Source: Vibrio coralliirubri
GTDB taxonomy: Bacteria > Pseudomonadota > Gammaproteobacteria > Enterobacterales > Vibrionaceae
Assembly (NCBI RefSeq): GCF_024347375.1
Contig: NZ_AP025470.1
Span: 3,286,001 to 3,350,000, forward strand
Direction: 5' to 3'
Length of the DNA stretch: 64,000 nt
Under the pieces are notes generated by a model. That model saw only the letters and a list, made by a program, of their open reading frames with translations, had not been told where the DNA came from and ran no database searches. Numbering within the stretch: the stretch's first letter is position 1; each line of letters opens with the position of its first letter. This document shows positions 9,058 through 20,289 of the stretch, one piece after another. A program made the position numbers and the translations under genes.

Positions 9058-9111
9058 CCCCTCTGCCAATACATCTTTCAACAACCAATGCAGCTTTCAA
9101 ACGCTAGATAA

Positions 9112-9142
9112 AAATAAGGCCTTCATGATGAAGGCCTTATTT
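9112..9142. terminator. bidirectional terminator between the Nramp-like gene and rapA
   Basis: Perfect 13-bp stem AAATAAGGCCTTC / GAAGGCCTTATTT with a 5-base loop, flanked by A/T-rich tails. Confidence 0.92.
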
Positions 9143-9168
9143 CGTTGAAGCATCTCGCTAATTCAAAA

Positions 9169-12078
9169 CTAGTTGTGAGAAACCACAATCAAGCGTAATG
9201 AATCTAGCTGAACCTGAGCTTTGCTGATGTAACCAGTCAGTTCATTGATTTGAGCTTCGATTACCTCTAGCTCTTCATCACGAATATTAGGGTTCACGGC
9301 TTTAAGCGCTTGTAAACGCTCTAACTCACCGTTCAGGTTAGTCTGCATATCTCGTTGAGCTTGTTCACGCACTTCTTCCACTTTAGGAAGTACGTGCGTC
9401 TCACCCGCTTCGATTAGCTTGTGAATTTCACCTTGTACCGAATTAACTAGCTTGCTCGCTAGGTGACGGTTTACAGGGCTTAATTGACGGTTAAAGCTGT
9501 CGAACTCAACCTGAGCTGATAAGTCATTACCACGGCCATCCATCATCAAACGAATTGGCGTCTTAGGTAAGAACTGGCTGATACCGCTGCGTTTCGGTGC
9601 TTGCGCATCCACAAGGTAAACCAGCTCAAGCAGGATAGTACCCACTGGCAGCGCTTTGTTCTTCAGTAGCGATACCGCTGATGCACCAACACCTTCACTC
9701 AGTAGCAGATCAATACCGCCCTGAATCATCGGATGTTCCCAGCTAATGAAGTTCATGTCTTCACGAGAAAGCGCAGTATCACGATCAAACGTGATGGTTG
9801 CGCCTTCGTATGGTAAGCCTGGGTAGCTTGGTACCATCATGTGCTCAGATGGCGTCACAACCAACGCATTTTCACCCTTGTCGTCTTGGTTCAAGCCAAT
9901 CGTATCGAACAGGCTCAATGCAAACGTCACTAGGTTAGTATCGCCGTCAGTCGACGCGATCTTTTCTGCAATTTCATGCGCTTTGTCACCGCCGTTTGAG
10001 TGCATCTCTAGTAGGCGATCACGGCCTTTTTCTAGAGCTGATTTCAGGCTTTGGTTTAGCTTGGCAGACTCTTCAATCACTTCATCAAGTTGCTCTGTGT
10101 TGCCAGAAGCCAGCATCTCGATAAGAACATCTGAGTACTTATCGTAAACCGTGCGACCCGTTGGGCACGTCTCTGCAAATGCGTTCAGACCTTCATCGAA
10201 CCAACGCGCAAGAATCGCCTGTGATGTACCTTTTAGGTAAGGAACATGAATGTCGATATCACGTAGCTGACCAATACGGTCCAAGCGACCAATACGTTGC
10301 TCAAGCAAGTCTGGGTTGAACGGTAGATCAAACATCACTAATTGGTTAGCGAACTGGAAGTTACGACCTTCAGAGCCGATTTCACTACAGATAAGAACCT
10401 GAGCGCCACCCTCTTCTTGAGCAAAGTAAGCCGCAGCTTTGTCACGCTCTAGAATCGACATGCCTTCGTGGAATACGGTTGCACGCACACCTTCACGCTC
10501 ACGCAGTGCTTGCTCTAATTGCAAAGCCGTACTTGCACGAGAGGCGATCACTAGGATCTTCTCGCTGCGCTTGTCTTGGATCTTTTCAATCAACCAGTTA
10601 ACGCGTGAATCGAACTGCCACCAGCTTGAATCTTCACCTTCAAACTCTTGGAAGATCTCTTCTGGGTAAAGCATCTTCATTGCACGAGCTTCGGGAGCCA
10701 TCTTGCCACCGATCATGCCAGATACACGCATTGAGGTTGTGTACTGCGTTGGAATCTCCATCGGCAGTAGGTTTACATTACGCTTAGGGAAGCCTTTGAT
10801 TGCAGCACGTGTGTTTCTGAAAAGAACACGGCCAGTACCATGGCGATCCATAAGGTTATCAATCAGTTCTTGGCGAGCTAAGGCTTGCTCTTCTTCGCTG
10901 CTATCACCTTCGATAACGCGGAATAGAGGCTCTACATCTTGCTCAGAAAGCAGTTCAGTAATCTGGTTCTTCGCGCTGTTTTCAAGCTTCACGCCGGAGA
11001 ACAATGCCGTTACTGCATCAGCAACCGGCGCGTATTGGTCTTCTTCTTCAACGAATGCTTCGTAATCATAGAAGCGATCAGGATCAAGCAGACGCAGACG
11101 TGCAAAGTGACTCTCACGACCTAGTTGTTCAGGCGTTGCTGTTAGTAGTAGCACACCAGACGTATTTTCCGCTAAGCCTTCAACCACTTGGTATTCACGG
11201 CTTGGTTTGTCTTGGCTCCACTCAAGGTGATGCGCTTCATCGACAACCAACAAGTCCCACTCGCCTTCAAGTGCTTGCTCGTAGCGCTTACGACTCTTAC
11301 GTAGGAAATCCAAAGAACACAGAACGTATTGCTGGGTATCAAATGGGTTGTCTGATTCAGCAAACGCTTCAATACAACGCTCTTCATCGAAGATAGAAAA
11401 ATGCAGGTTGAAACGGCGCATCATCTCTACTAACCATTGGTGTTGTAGAGTTTCAGGAACCACAATCAGAATGCGTTCAGCACGGCCAGACAGCACCTGT
11501 TGGTGGATGATCATGCCCGCTTCGATGGTTTTACCTAGGCCAACTTCATCGGCAAGTAAAACACGCGGAGCGTGACGACGACCCACTTCATGAGCGATGT
11601 ATAGTTGGTGAGGGATCAAGCCAGCACGCATACCACACAAGCCACGCATAGGGCTCTTGTGTTGTTGGTACTGGTTGCTCAGCGCTCGGTAACGCAATAC
11701 AAAGTTATCCATACGGTCGATTTGACCCGCGTACAGCTTGTCTTGTGGTTTGTTAAAGCGGATCTGGTTGCTTAAGAAGATTTCACGCAGGGTGACTTCT
11801 GTTTCTTGGGTATCTTCGCGAGTACCTAAGTAGGTTAGCAGCCCTTTGTCTTCGATAACTTCTTCGACAGACAGAGACCAACCTTCTTGGCATTCGATGA
11901 CATCGCCTACATTAAACGTTACTCGGGTTACGGGAGCATCAGTACGTGCATAAACACGGTTTTCTTCTGACGCTGCAAACATTAGTGTCACTGTGCGAGC
12001 ATCCATTGCTACAACGGTACCTAAACCTAAATCGCTCTCCGTATCGCTTATCCAGCGTTGCCCCAAAGCAAATGTCAT
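9169..12078 (-). CDS. rapA: RNA polymerase-associated ATPase RapA (HepA)
   Basis: A 969-residue Swi2/Snf2-family ATPase that binds RNA polymerase and promotes its recycling after termination; full family length. The N-terminal Tudor-like beta domains ([20 protein letters not shown], then a second barrel) are followed by helicase lobe 1, with Walker [14 protein letters not shown] (about residues 175-187) and DEAH box [10 protein letters not shown]. Lobe 2 holds [17 protein letters not shown] and [14 protein letters not shown]. The C-terminal part is the RapA-specific spacer/effector region. Start at 12076-12078. It is monocistronic. Confidence 0.95.
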   Translation of the reverse strand: MTFALGQRWISDTESDLGLGTVVAMDARTVTLMFAASEENRVYARTDAPVTRVTFNVGDVIECQEGWSLSVEEVIEDKGLLTYLGTREDTQETEVTLREIFLSNQIRFNKPQDKLYAGQIDRMDNFVLRYRALSNQYQQHKSPMRGLCGMRAGLIPHQLYIAHEVGRRHAPRVLLADEVGLGKTIEAGMIIHQQVLSGRAERILIVVPETLQHQWLVEMMRRFNLHFSIFDEERCIEAFAESDNPFDTQQYVLCSLDFLRKSRKRYEQALEGEWDLLVVDEAHHLEWSQDKPSREYQVVEGLAENTSGVLLLTATPEQLGRESHFARLRLLDPDRFYDYEAFVEEEDQYAPVADAVTALFSGVKLENSAKNQITELLSEQDVEPLFRVIEGDSSEEEQALARQELIDNLMDRHGTGRVLFRNTRAAIKGFPKRNVNLLPMEIPTQYTTSMRVSGMIGGKMAPEARAMKMLYPEEIFQEFEGEDSSWWQFDSRVNWLIEKIQDKRSEKILVIASRASTALQLEQALREREGVRATVFHEGMSILERDKAAAYFAQEEGGAQVLICSEIGSEGRNFQFANQLVMFDLPFNPDLLEQRIGRLDRIGQLRDIDIHVPYLKGTSQAILARWFDEGLNAFAETCPTGRTVYDKYSDVLIEMLASGNTEQLDEVIEESAKLNQSLKSALEKGRDRLLEMHSNGGDKAHEIAEKIASTDGDTNLVTFALSLFDTIGLNQDDKGENALVVTPSEHMMVPSYPGLPYEGATITFDRDTALSREDMNFISWEHPMIQGGIDLLLSEGVGASAVSLLKNKALPVGTILLELVYLVDAQAPKRSGISQFLPKTPIRLMMDGRGNDLSAQVEFDSFNRQLSPVNRHLASKLVNSVQGEIHKLIEAGETHVLPKVEEVREQAQRDMQTNLNGELERLQALKAVNPNIRDEELEVIEAQINELTGYISKAQVQLDSLRLIVVSHN

Positions 12079-12544
12079 GAATCGACTACCTCAATCTTAT
12101 AGTTGGAATTTGGTCTTCTTAACTGCAGTTTCAAACAAGAACGTTATCGCTCCTGAACTAAAAATATAGCCAAAAATGTCTAGTTTGCAGCCACTTTTTA
12201 AGTGCGCTCTCAATAATAAATATCTCGAGAAAATGGTGCAGAAAAAGGTCGCTAATCTTACTCGATGCTGTGATTTAGGTCACGCCTAAAGGAGATGATT
12301 TCATGCTTTTTTTCTGTTTTCGCCAGTGCAATCAAACTGTCAAAAATTCATGGTTAATCTATAGGTAGCAGATTGCTGCTCTCAAACGAATACGCCATGT
12401 TCACTCGTAACGATATGGTGCTATTCCTCTAGATGAAGTTTAGGTGAGTAGTTGACTATCACCAGAATCAGATACTAATCTTTATATGAGCTTTATCTAC
12501 GTTCAATGAATGCAAGGCAAGCCGCACGTCGGCAAGGAGATGCT
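12079..12544. other. rapA-phoH divergent intergenic region
   Basis: This 466-bp gap carries the upstream regions of rapA (minus) and the PIN-PhoH gene (plus). It contains a CRP-like site at 12269-12284. No RNA gene or conserved small ORF was recognised; the rest is AT-rich with no clear structure. Confidence 0.45.
12265..12288 (+). promoter_or_regulatory. candidate CRP-binding site
   Basis: The core TGTGA-TTTAGG-TCACG (12269-12284) matches nine of ten positions of the TGTGA-N6-TCACA consensus. It lies about 260 bp before the phoH start and 190 bp before rapA, so which gene it serves is unclear. Confidence 0.45.
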
Positions 12545-13924
12545 ATGGGCGAGACCAACCGGAAGCTATTTGTTTTAGACACCAATATTCTACTTCACGA
12601 ACCCTTCGCTATATTTTCTTTCCAAGAGCACGATGTCGTTATCCCCATGACAGTGCTAGAAGAACTCGACAGAATCAAAGACAGTAAGAGAGATGTTGCT
12701 CGAGACGCAAGAATTGCGATTCGAACGCTCGAAGACCTGTTCAGGGAAGCCACACCAGACCAAATATCGGAAGGCATCCCTTTTTCTAAAGACATAAACG
12801 CATCTGGCAGTATTTCAATACTCGCTGACTACGAACTTCAAGAAAGCATCAAAGCCTTCGCCGATGACAAGGCAGGCGATAACCGAATCCTCAACGCAGT
12901 CCTCTATCTTCAAAATAAACGCGCGCCTCGCGAAGTGGTTCTCATCACCAAAGACATCAACATGCGTTTGCGGGCCAAAGGCGCTGGTGTCCGCTTTGTT
13001 GAAGATTACCAAACTGACCAACTAATCGATGATATCCAATACCTCACCAAAGGCTTCCAACAACTGGAAGGCTCATTTTGGGATGGTATCGATAATGTCG
13101 AGAGCAGAAGCCTAGGCGGAAAGACGCTACACACCTTAGCAAGAGCGCCGTTCGAGCCAACCTTCCTCAACCAATATGTGATTGACGAAGAAAGTGATTT
13201 TGCCGCTCGAGTCGAGGAGATTGAGCCGGAAAGCATTACACTGAGAGACCTCAGCCGCGAAAGGCTGATGAATCGCAGAGCATGGGACATCACACCAAAG
13301 AACGTTTATCAAGGCATGGCGATAGATGCGCTGCTCGACCCTGATATTGATCTTGTGATTCTCACTGGCGCAGCGGGTAGTGGTAAGACGCTGTTAGCCA
13401 TGGCTGCTGCACTTGAACAAACCATTGAACGTAAACAGTTCGATAAGATCATCGTAACCCGAAACACCCCTGATATTGGTGAATCGATAGGTTTCCTTCC
13501 GGGTACAGAGGAAGAGAAGATGTTGCCTTGGTTAGCCGCAGTGACCGATACACTGGAAGCACTGCACAAGAACGACCACTGCACAGAAGGCTCGATGAAA
13601 TACATCTGTGACAAAGCCAATATCCAGTTCAAATCAATCAACTTCATGCGTGGCCGCTCGATTCAGAATGCATTTGTGCTTTTGGATGAGTGTCAGAACC
13701 TCACAGCTTCACAAATCAAAACCATCATCACCCGTTGTGGTGAAGGTACTAAGATCGTCTGCTCAGGTAACCTAGCGCAGATAGATTCTTCCTACCTAAC
13801 CCCTGTGACTTCAGGCTTAACCTACATGGTTGAGCGTTTTAAAAACTTCGAAGGCAGTGCCAACATCCACCTCAATGGTGTGGTGCGTAGCCGACTGGCT
13901 GAGTTTGCGGAAGAGAACATGTAG
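12545..13924 (+). CDS. PIN domain-PhoH ATPase fusion protein
   Basis: A 459-residue cytoplasmic protein joining an N-terminal PIN-type nuclease domain to a PhoH-type ATPase/helicase. The start chosen is the ATG at 12545, preceded by AAGGAG; an in-frame ATG at 12506 lacks such a site. The PIN part (about residues 1-140) shows acidic active-site residues in FVLDTNILLHEP, LEELDRIKD and AGDNRILNAV. The PhoH part has Walker A ILTGAAGSGKTLLAM (about residue 280) and Walker B VLLDECQNLT. PIN-PhoH fusions in other bacteria are RNA helicase/RNases, sometimes encoded with an antitoxin; no small partner ORF is visible upstream here. Its function in Vibrio is not established. Confidence 0.88.
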   Translation: MGETNRKLFVLDTNILLHEPFAIFSFQEHDVVIPMTVLEELDRIKDSKRDVARDARIAIRTLEDLFREATPDQISEGIPFSKDINASGSISILADYELQESIKAFADDKAGDNRILNAVLYLQNKRAPREVVLITKDINMRLRAKGAGVRFVEDYQTDQLIDDIQYLTKGFQQLEGSFWDGIDNVESRSLGGKTLHTLARAPFEPTFLNQYVIDEESDFAARVEEIEPESITLRDLSRERLMNRRAWDITPKNVYQGMAIDALLDPDIDLVILTGAAGSGKTLLAMAAALEQTIERKQFDKIIVTRNTPDIGESIGFLPGTEEEKMLPWLAAVTDTLEALHKNDHCTEGSMKYICDKANIQFKSINFMRGRSIQNAFVLLDECQNLTASQIKTIITRCGEGTKIVCSGNLAQIDSSYLTPVTSGLTYMVERFKNFEGSANIHLNGVVRSRLAEFAEENM

Positions 13925-13962
13925 TGACTCTATACGCTCACTGAATCCGTAATCTAAAAACA

Positions 13963-13990
13963 AAAAGCGCCTCACATTGGAGGCGCTTTT
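13963..13990. terminator. bidirectional terminator between phoH and tldD
   Basis: Perfect stem AAAAGCGCCTC / GAGGCGCTTTT with a 6-base loop; it ends the convergent phoH and tldD transcripts. Confidence 0.93.
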
Positions 13991-14030
13991 CAATTTATCT
14001 TTATAGTGATGTTTCAGAGGCTAGTCTGCT

Positions 14031-15476
14031 TTACTCAGTACCACCAACGGTTAGCGAGTCTAGTTTCAATGTTGGTTGACCAACACCCACTGGCACACTT
14101 TGACCAGCCTTACCACACACACCCACACCACGGTCGATGCTTAGGTCGTTACCCACCATAGACACCTGCTGCATTGCTTCGATACCAGAACCGATTAGCG
14201 TCGCGCCTTTCACTGGGTGAGTGATCTTACCGTTTTCAATCATGTACGCTTCAGAAGCTGAGAATACAAACTTACCTGATGTGATATCGACCTGACCGCC
14301 ACCGAAGTTCGGTGCGTAGATACCTTTCTCAACCGTTGCGATGATCTCTTCCGGCGTGTGTTCGCCCGGTAGCATGTATGTATTCGTCATACGTGGCATT
14401 GGAAGATGCGCGTAAGACTCACGACGACCATTACCTGTCGGTGCTACACCCATTAGACGAGCGTTCAGCTTATCTTGCATGTAACCTTTTAGGATGCCGT
14501 TTTCGATTAGCGTATTGTACTGACCGTTAACACCTTCATCATCGACGTTCAATGAACCGCGTAGATCCGTTAATGTGCCGTCATCGACAATCGTACATAG
14601 GCTTGAAGTTACTTGCTCACCAACTTTACCAGAGAATACTGATGACTCTTTACGGTTGAAGTCGCCTTCTAAACCGTGGCCTACCGCTTCATGCAGCAGA
14701 ACGCCCGGCCAACCAGAACCAAGAACCACAGGCATTGCACCAGCAGGCGCTGCAACCGCTTCGAGGTTAACTAATGCTTGGCGAATCGCTTCATCAGCAA
14801 ATTGGTAAGCAACCTGAGTGCCTTTATCATCGCTTAGGAAGAAGTCGTAACCAAAACGGCCACCACCACCAGCGCTACCACGCTCACGACGATCGCCCTT
14901 CTGTGCAAGCACACTAATAGACAAGCGAACCAGCGGACGAATATCACCAGCGTAAGTGCCATCAGTAGCAGCAACCAGCATCTGCTCATGCACACCACTT
15001 AGGCTCACCGAGACTTCAGTCACCATCGGTTCTTTAGTGCGAATGTAAGCATCTAATGATTTTAGTAATTCTGTTTTCTGCTGTTTTTCCCAGCTCGCTA
15101 GCGGGTTAACTGCATCATAGTAAGCTTGGTTAGAGTTGCGTTTGAACGCTTGAACCTTGCCGTTTTGACCTTGTTTAGCGATACCACGAGCCGCAATTGC
15201 GCTCTGCTTCAGACCATCCAGTTGGATTTGGTCAGAGTAAGCAAAACCGGTCTTTTCACCAGATACTGCACGAACACCAACACCGCAATCGATATTGAAA
15301 GAGCCGTCTTTAATAATGCTGTCTTCTAGCACTAAAGATTCGTGCCAGCTTGACTGAAAATAGATATCAGCATAATCAATTTGGCGGGTAGCAATGCTCG
15401 CCAATGTATCTGCGATATTTTGCTCCGTAAGCCCTGTCGGGTTCAGTAGCGCTTCTTCAATTTGATTAATGCTCAT
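14031..15476 (-). CDS. tldD: metalloprotease TldD
   Basis: A 481-residue zinc metallopeptidase subunit. TldD pairs with TldE (PmbA) to degrade or mature small peptides such as microcin B17 and CcdA; tldE is not in this window. The metal site [11 protein letters not shown] (HExxxH, about residue 262) is intact. Other family signatures are [10 protein letters not shown] near the N-terminus and [11 protein letters not shown] in the C-terminal half. It is the last gene of the mreB-to-tldD minus-strand cluster, 19 bp after the nitrilase-like gene, and is followed by a strong terminator. Confidence 0.95.
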   Translation of the reverse strand: MSINQIEEALLNPTGLTEQNIADTLASIATRQIDYADIYFQSSWHESLVLEDSIIKDGSFNIDCGVGVRAVSGEKTGFAYSDQIQLDGLKQSAIAARGIAKQGQNGKVQAFKRNSNQAYYDAVNPLASWEKQQKTELLKSLDAYIRTKEPMVTEVSVSLSGVHEQMLVAATDGTYAGDIRPLVRLSISVLAQKGDRRERGSAGGGGRFGYDFFLSDDKGTQVAYQFADEAIRQALVNLEAVAAPAGAMPVVLGSGWPGVLLHEAVGHGLEGDFNRKESSVFSGKVGEQVTSSLCTIVDDGTLTDLRGSLNVDDEGVNGQYNTLIENGILKGYMQDKLNARLMGVAPTGNGRRESYAHLPMPRMTNTYMLPGEHTPEEIIATVEKGIYAPNFGGGQVDITSGKFVFSASEAYMIENGKITHPVKGATLIGSGIEAMQQVSMVGNDLSIDRGVGVCGKAGQSVPVGVGQPTLKLDSLTVGGTE

Positions 15477-15495
15477 AGATGGCTCTTGTTTGTAA

Positions 15496-16308
15496 TTAAA
15501 ATTGATTGGTAAATCGAGAGTGTTGCGCGATGGGCATATTTTGCCTAATGGACTCGCAACTGGATGTGTCTATCTCAACCACCATACTTTTAGGATCTTG
15601 GTCTAACTGTGCGACCACTCGTCCCCATGGATCAACCACCATTGAGTGTCCCCATGTTTCTCTTTGGCAAGGGTGTTTTCCGCCTTGACCTACCGCGACA
15701 ATCCACGACTGTGTTTCAATCGCGCGGCATCTTAACAGTGCTTCCCAGTGCGCTTGACCCGTTACCGCTGTAAAAGCCGCAGGCACCACAATGATTTGTG
15801 CTCCTTGCTTACGTAACTCTGAATACAAGTGTGGAAAGCGCACATCATAACAAATACTCAAACCTAAGCGACCAAAAGGCGTTTCCGCTGTCACAACTTG
15901 GTTGCCCGGAGTGAAAATATCCGACTCTCGATAACACTTATGTGCGTCAGCGACATCCACATCAAACATGTGTAGCTTGTCGTAATGAGCAACGAGGCAA
16001 CCAAAATCATCAATCACCAAGGTTGTGGTCGTCACGCCGTTAGTTGTGCTTATCGGCATGCTACCAATAACGATCCAAATTCTATGAAGCTTTGCTAGCT
16101 CAGAGATTTTCTTTTGCAGTGGGCCATCATTTACAGGCTCAGCATACTGGTGATAGTCGGCTTTACTGCCAAAGACTAACGCGTTTTCAGGGCACACAAC
16201 CCACTTAGCCCCTAACTCTTTGCACTTTGCTACTTCTTGAGCAAGGTACTCAAAGTTCAATTCAGGGCTGGGGCCAGATGTCATTTGAATCAACCCAACA
16301 CAATCCAT
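15496..16308 (-). CDS. carbon-nitrogen hydrolase (nitrilase superfamily)
   Basis: A 270-residue Nit-type amidohydrolase. The catalytic triad is visible: Glu in VCPENALVF, Lys in [11 protein letters not shown], and Cys in [15 protein letters not shown]. This subgroup resembles NIT1/NIT2-type enzymes, which act as deaminated-glutathione amidases or omega-amidases in other organisms; the substrate here is not proven. The start chosen is the ATG at 16306-16308, preceded by GGAGGAG with 8-base spacing; the in-frame ATG seven codons upstream is less well placed. It lies between yhdP and tldD in the minus-strand cluster, a synteny common in gammaproteobacteria. Confidence 0.88.
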   Translation of the reverse strand: MDCVGLIQMTSGPSPELNFEYLAQEVAKCKELGAKWVVCPENALVFGSKADYHQYAEPVNDGPLQKKISELAKLHRIWIVIGSMPISTTNGVTTTTLVIDDFGCLVAHYDKLHMFDVDVADAHKCYRESDIFTPGNQVVTAETPFGRLGLSICYDVRFPHLYSELRKQGAQIIVVPAAFTAVTGQAHWEALLRCRAIETQSWIVAVGQGGKHPCQRETWGHSMVVDPWGRVVAQLDQDPKSMVVEIDTSSCESIRQNMPIAQHSRFTNQF

Positions 16309-16403
16309 GTGTATCGCTCCTCCATTCATTATGATTCAGAAATCAGCATTTCACCGTATATTCGCTGATTAGGATACTATGGTCTTTTCGGCTAATTTAA
16401 GGC

Positions 16404-19400
16404 CTATTCGGCTAATTTTCTCAGCTTCTCTGGTAGCTGAAACTCGCCGGAGCTACGAGAAAGCTCGCTCACCGTTGGTGAATCCAATGGCCCTTTCACC
16501 GAGTAATTAACTTGGGTAAAGACTTCAACCACTGGCGATATAACCGTGGTCACCGCCAAGACGTACAGCGCCGTTTGAGGGGTTACCGCAAAGGCAGTTA
16601 ATACAGGAATCCCCGAGGTAATATCTGGGGTAAAGTTCACCTCAGCATCAACCTGACGCGTGTTGAGGTTAGCGATACCTTTGATCTTCATCTCACCGGC
16701 GACCGCATCCATATTCAGATCATTGGTCAGGAAGATGCCATTTTGAATCTCGCCAGTGCCTGTGATGCTGTTAAATGCCATACCTTTATCAAACACGTCC
16801 GAGAAATCGAGCTGCATCTTACGGATGATCGAATCTAGGCTAAACAGACCAAGCAATCGAGCAGCGCCGCTCACATCTGAGATAATGCCTTTACCAAACT
16901 TAGTTTTAACGTTGCCATCAAGGGTATCCATTTTGATCCCCCAAGGCGAGCCGTCCCAATTTAGTTGGCCTTCCAACGCAAATGGCGCTTTTTGAATCCC
17001 GGAAGTAATACCAAAGCGCTCCATGAGTTCGCTGTTGTTTTCACCTTCTACATCAACGGTTAACGATGAATGACTCTTGTCACCTTGCAGTTCCCACCAG
17101 CCACTCACATCCGCTTTGTTGCCACCACTTCGAACCTGGATTTTGTTCCACTCGATACGGTCTTCGTTCCTCGTCATTTCAACATCGACCTTACCAACCT
17201 TGTAGCCTTGTAGCCAAAAGTCGTTCAACGTCAAGGTCAAGTTTGGCATCGCATCGTGGATCTTTCTATCCAATTTGGAGATCAATGGCGCAGCTTGTTC
17301 TTTGCGTTGCAGCAGTTGCTGATCTTGGTTGTTCTTATCACTCCATTCAGGAACAAACAGATGCAGACGATCCAGTGAAACCGTCAAATCGTAAGGTGGC
17401 AGGTAGTTAATATCCCCTTCTAGCTCTTGGCTAGACACTTCCATTTGCCACGCTTGTTTGTTCTTGCGAGCACTAAAATCGACATCATTCCAAGAGATAC
17501 CACCCAAGATCAGCTCTTTACTCTCAAAGGTAATACGGCTTGGCGCTGGAATGGTTGGCGTGTTCATTTGGCTAAGCACAGCCGTTGAAGGCTTGACCGG
17601 TTCCATCACAACCGATAACCAATCATCGGCATTGAATTTATCCGTACGAATCAGTGCGTGATGGCCAACAACTGGGCTAATTTTATAGCCACCGCGACCA
17701 AGCACTAAGTTGGTCGCCGTTAACTCAGGCACGTCGCCTGTGATATCAATCTCAGCTTGGTACTTGGTGTTTGGCAATTGCAGGCGCGCGGTAATCGTCT
17801 CTTGGTTACCCGATGCCTGTAGCCTTGCAGAGCCACTTTCTAGTGATTTTTTCTCCAAAGGATACGGGTAATCACTCGCCAAGTATTTTAGATCTGACTG
17901 TAAGTCTAGTTGGTAGGTAAAGCCGATATCATTAAGCTGGATATCAATTTGGCTTTGCCATTGTGCATGACCTGACAAGCGACTTAACCATTGCTCACCA
18001 ATGTAAGGTTCTAGAGGTTTAACGTCCCAGTCACCTAACACATCAATATCGACTGCATAGCCTGGGCCATCATTCAGGCCTTTAAAGTCAAGCGAGATAC
18101 CTTGGTTAAGTAGATCCGCAGCGAGGCCATTTGCCGTCACCACATCATTATCAAACTCAATGCGACCCGTGGTATTCTCCAGCACCATTGGTGGCGCTTC
18201 AATCTCAACATGGTTACCACTTAGGTCGGCATAACCCCACGCTCTTGCTTCTTTTTCAGAATCAAACGGAATATTAAGCTGGAACTCAGAAGAGACATCA
18301 CCACTCACTTGAAGTGCGGTTAACGCTGCGCCTACTGAACCCACCAGTGGCGAAGACGTCATGTAATCGCGCACTGCATTGCCTGACGCCGTCGCTTTAG
18401 CTTCAATTTCAATATGGCCGCCTTCCCCTAAATAAGGAATGCGTCCTGTGATTCGATCTGCCGTCACATCCATCAATTGAGCGGAACGAGAATCCAGATG
18501 CATCGCATCATTTTCAAACAACAGATCAAGCTGAAGGTCAGTAATCAATGGCCACGCAGTATCAAAGCTGAATTTCGCATCTTCTAAGCCAACCCAGACT
18601 TGGAAAATACCATCGTGGTTAGTGTATGGGTATTGAGACAAATCACCATGCCACAACAGTTTTACGGTGTCCGCTTTACCCGCTTGAATCGCAGTTGAAA
18701 GGTAGTCTGTTAGGTCTTGCCCAAGAGCCAGCGTAGGTAAGTAACGCCATGTTTCACCGACATTGTAAGCGTCCGCTTCGCCGTAGAAGGATAAAAACGG
18801 GCTCGCATCTTTTGGAAAGTCTAAGCGGAATGCGCCTAGTACTTGTAAATCTGGCGTTGCCGCTGTGATTTTGTCCGACCACAGTTTCCAGCCGTTTTCA
18901 TCTTGTTGCCAAACAATATCAACCTGACCTTGTTTGATATTCAAAGGGGCTTGGAAGACATCACCATAAGGGAACACATCATCAATAACATGCAGGCTAG
19001 CTTTCGCTTCCGAAGCCGAACCAAACACACTACCTGACACTTGGCTAAAGCCTGGGACTAGTTCCCACTGCTCGATAGCAAGATCAGAAAAACTGGCTGA
19101 ATAACGTAAACTGTCGATTCCTGAATCCATAGAGACACGGATATCAGAAACAGAGCCTCCCGGCGCCAATACGTTAATCATTTTGGTTGATTGTTCAGAG
19201 TCAGGCAGCAGCTTAATCAATGGAGTAATGGTCGCAATATCCAGCTCGGAAACGTTGAGTTGCCATGGACCGTGGTTCCACTTGAACGCGACGTCGAGTT
19301 CCGGCCAAGGTGTGTCATCCGTTCTGAGGTTTAGTGAGTGACCATTTACTTGCCAACCATCATCAGTCGGCGACAACTTAAAGACACCGGACTCAAGCAT

Positions 19401-20279
19401 GAGGTCATGCTCACCATCTTCGTTCCACGTCAATTCTGAGGGTAAAACCTCAACATAAGCGCTTACCGGTTTGCTATTTCGCAGCGTAAGCCAGCTATTC
19501 AAGCTCACAGTACCCGTTTCAATACCGGATTCCGCCTGCATATAACGAGTTAACCAAGGCTTAACCGAGATACTGTCGGCACTGACATAAAACTCACCCG
19601 TCATATCCGTTAACGAGCCGCCATCAATAAAGTTAGCGCTCACTGACAAAGAGTTTAGATTGGCGTCTTTAATACTCACCACACCTTCCGCAAGGTGATG
19701 TTTACCTGAGTTTTGCCATTTGAGAGTTTCGATATCAAGCTGACGTTCTTCATCAGAGATAGTGCGATATAACAGAGTGGAATCTTTGGCGGTCACATCC
19801 ACCAAAGTTTTCAGAAGTAAATTATCGAGCTCTTGTATCACTCGCTTGGAGGAACCGGGATCTTTAGGTTCGTCTTTGCCGTTTTGTCCGGCAAACAGAT
19901 CAATTGAGCGGATATCAAGATACATTTGATTCATGACCAAGTCGGCCACAACTGGGCGCATCTGTACGACCGATTGAATCAAGTCAAACTCGACTTCAAC
20001 ACGCTCGACAGAAAAGCTCACATCTTCCGCATTGGGAAGGCTGGCTTTAACGCCTTGCAGAGCAATAGAGGGGTGAGTGTTACGCCAAAAACCGCCCACG
20101 TCTTGAATCGAAAAATCAAAACCGGAGTGTTGGTTTACCCAAAGCTCAATTTCAGATTGATACTTGTTTAAATTGGGCAAGGCTACACGCAGTGTAGTAA
20201 CGGCAATGGCTAGCGTTACTAAGAGAGTAACCACTAACCATAAACATGCACGTAGAATCAGAGTAACGCTTGAGCTCAC
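16404..20279 (-). CDS. yhdP: YhdP family AsmA-like envelope protein
   Basis: A 1291-residue protein with an N-terminal membrane anchor (about residues 7-30) and a very long beta-rich periplasmic body, the plan of the AsmA-like/TamB family. YhdP in E. coli helps carry phospholipids from inner to outer membrane and affects envelope barrier function. The C-terminal part (VKTKFGKGIISDVSGAARLL, then VNYSVKGPLDSPTVSEL) is typical. The start codon is read as GTG (20277-20279), ten bases after the rng stop, which suggests translational coupling. Family call is firm; the transport role is by analogy. Confidence 0.88.
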   Translation of the reverse strand: MSSSVTLILRACLWLVVTLLVTLAIAVTTLRVALPNLNKYQSEIELWVNQHSGFDFSIQDVGGFWRNTHPSIALQGVKASLPNAEDVSFSVERVEVEFDLIQSVVQMRPVVADLVMNQMYLDIRSIDLFAGQNGKDEPKDPGSSKRVIQELDNLLLKTLVDVTAKDSTLLYRTISDEERQLDIETLKWQNSGKHHLAEGVVSIKDANLNSLSVSANFIDGGSLTDMTGEFYVSADSISVKPWLTRYMQAESGIETGTVSLNSWLTLRNSKPVSAYVEVLPSELTWNEDGEHDLMLESGVFKLSPTDDGWQVNGHSLNLRTDDTPWPELDVAFKWNHGPWQLNVSELDIATITPLIKLLPDSEQSTKMINVLAPGGSVSDIRVSMDSGIDSLRYSASFSDLAIEQWELVPGFSQVSGSVFGSASEAKASLHVIDDVFPYGDVFQAPLNIKQGQVDIVWQQDENGWKLWSDKITAATPDLQVLGAFRLDFPKDASPFLSFYGEADAYNVGETWRYLPTLALGQDLTDYLSTAIQAGKADTVKLLWHGDLSQYPYTNHDGIFQVWVGLEDAKFSFDTAWPLITDLQLDLLFENDAMHLDSRSAQLMDVTADRITGRIPYLGEGGHIEIEAKATASGNAVRDYMTSSPLVGSVGAALTALQVSGDVSSEFQLNIPFDSEKEARAWGYADLSGNHVEIEAPPMVLENTTGRIEFDNDVVTANGLAADLLNQGISLDFKGLNDGPGYAVDIDVLGDWDVKPLEPYIGEQWLSRLSGHAQWQSQIDIQLNDIGFTYQLDLQSDLKYLASDYPYPLEKKSLESGSARLQASGNQETITARLQLPNTKYQAEIDITGDVPELTATNLVLGRGGYKISPVVGHHALIRTDKFNADDWLSVVMEPVKPSTAVLSQMNTPTIPAPSRITFESKELILGGISWNDVDFSARKNKQAWQMEVSSQELEGDINYLPPYDLTVSLDRLHLFVPEWSDKNNQDQQLLQRKEQAAPLISKLDRKIHDAMPNLTLTLNDFWLQGYKVGKVDVEMTRNEDRIEWNKIQVRSGGNKADVSGWWELQGDKSHSSLTVDVEGENNSELMERFGITSGIQKAPFALEGQLNWDGSPWGIKMDTLDGNVKTKFGKGIISDVSGAARLLGLFSLDSIIRKMQLDFSDVFDKGMAFNSITGTGEIQNGIFLTNDLNMDAVAGEMKIKGIANLNTRQVDAEVNFTPDITSGIPVLTAFAVTPQTALYVLAVTTVISPVVEVFTQVNYSVKGPLDSPTVSELSRSSGEFQLPEKLRKLAE

Positions 20280-20289
20280 AAAATTTCCA

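Noticed and set aside
11004..11396. 130-codon open reading frame opposite rapA
   Set aside because: Antisense to conserved RapA helicase codons, no ribosome binding site or family match.
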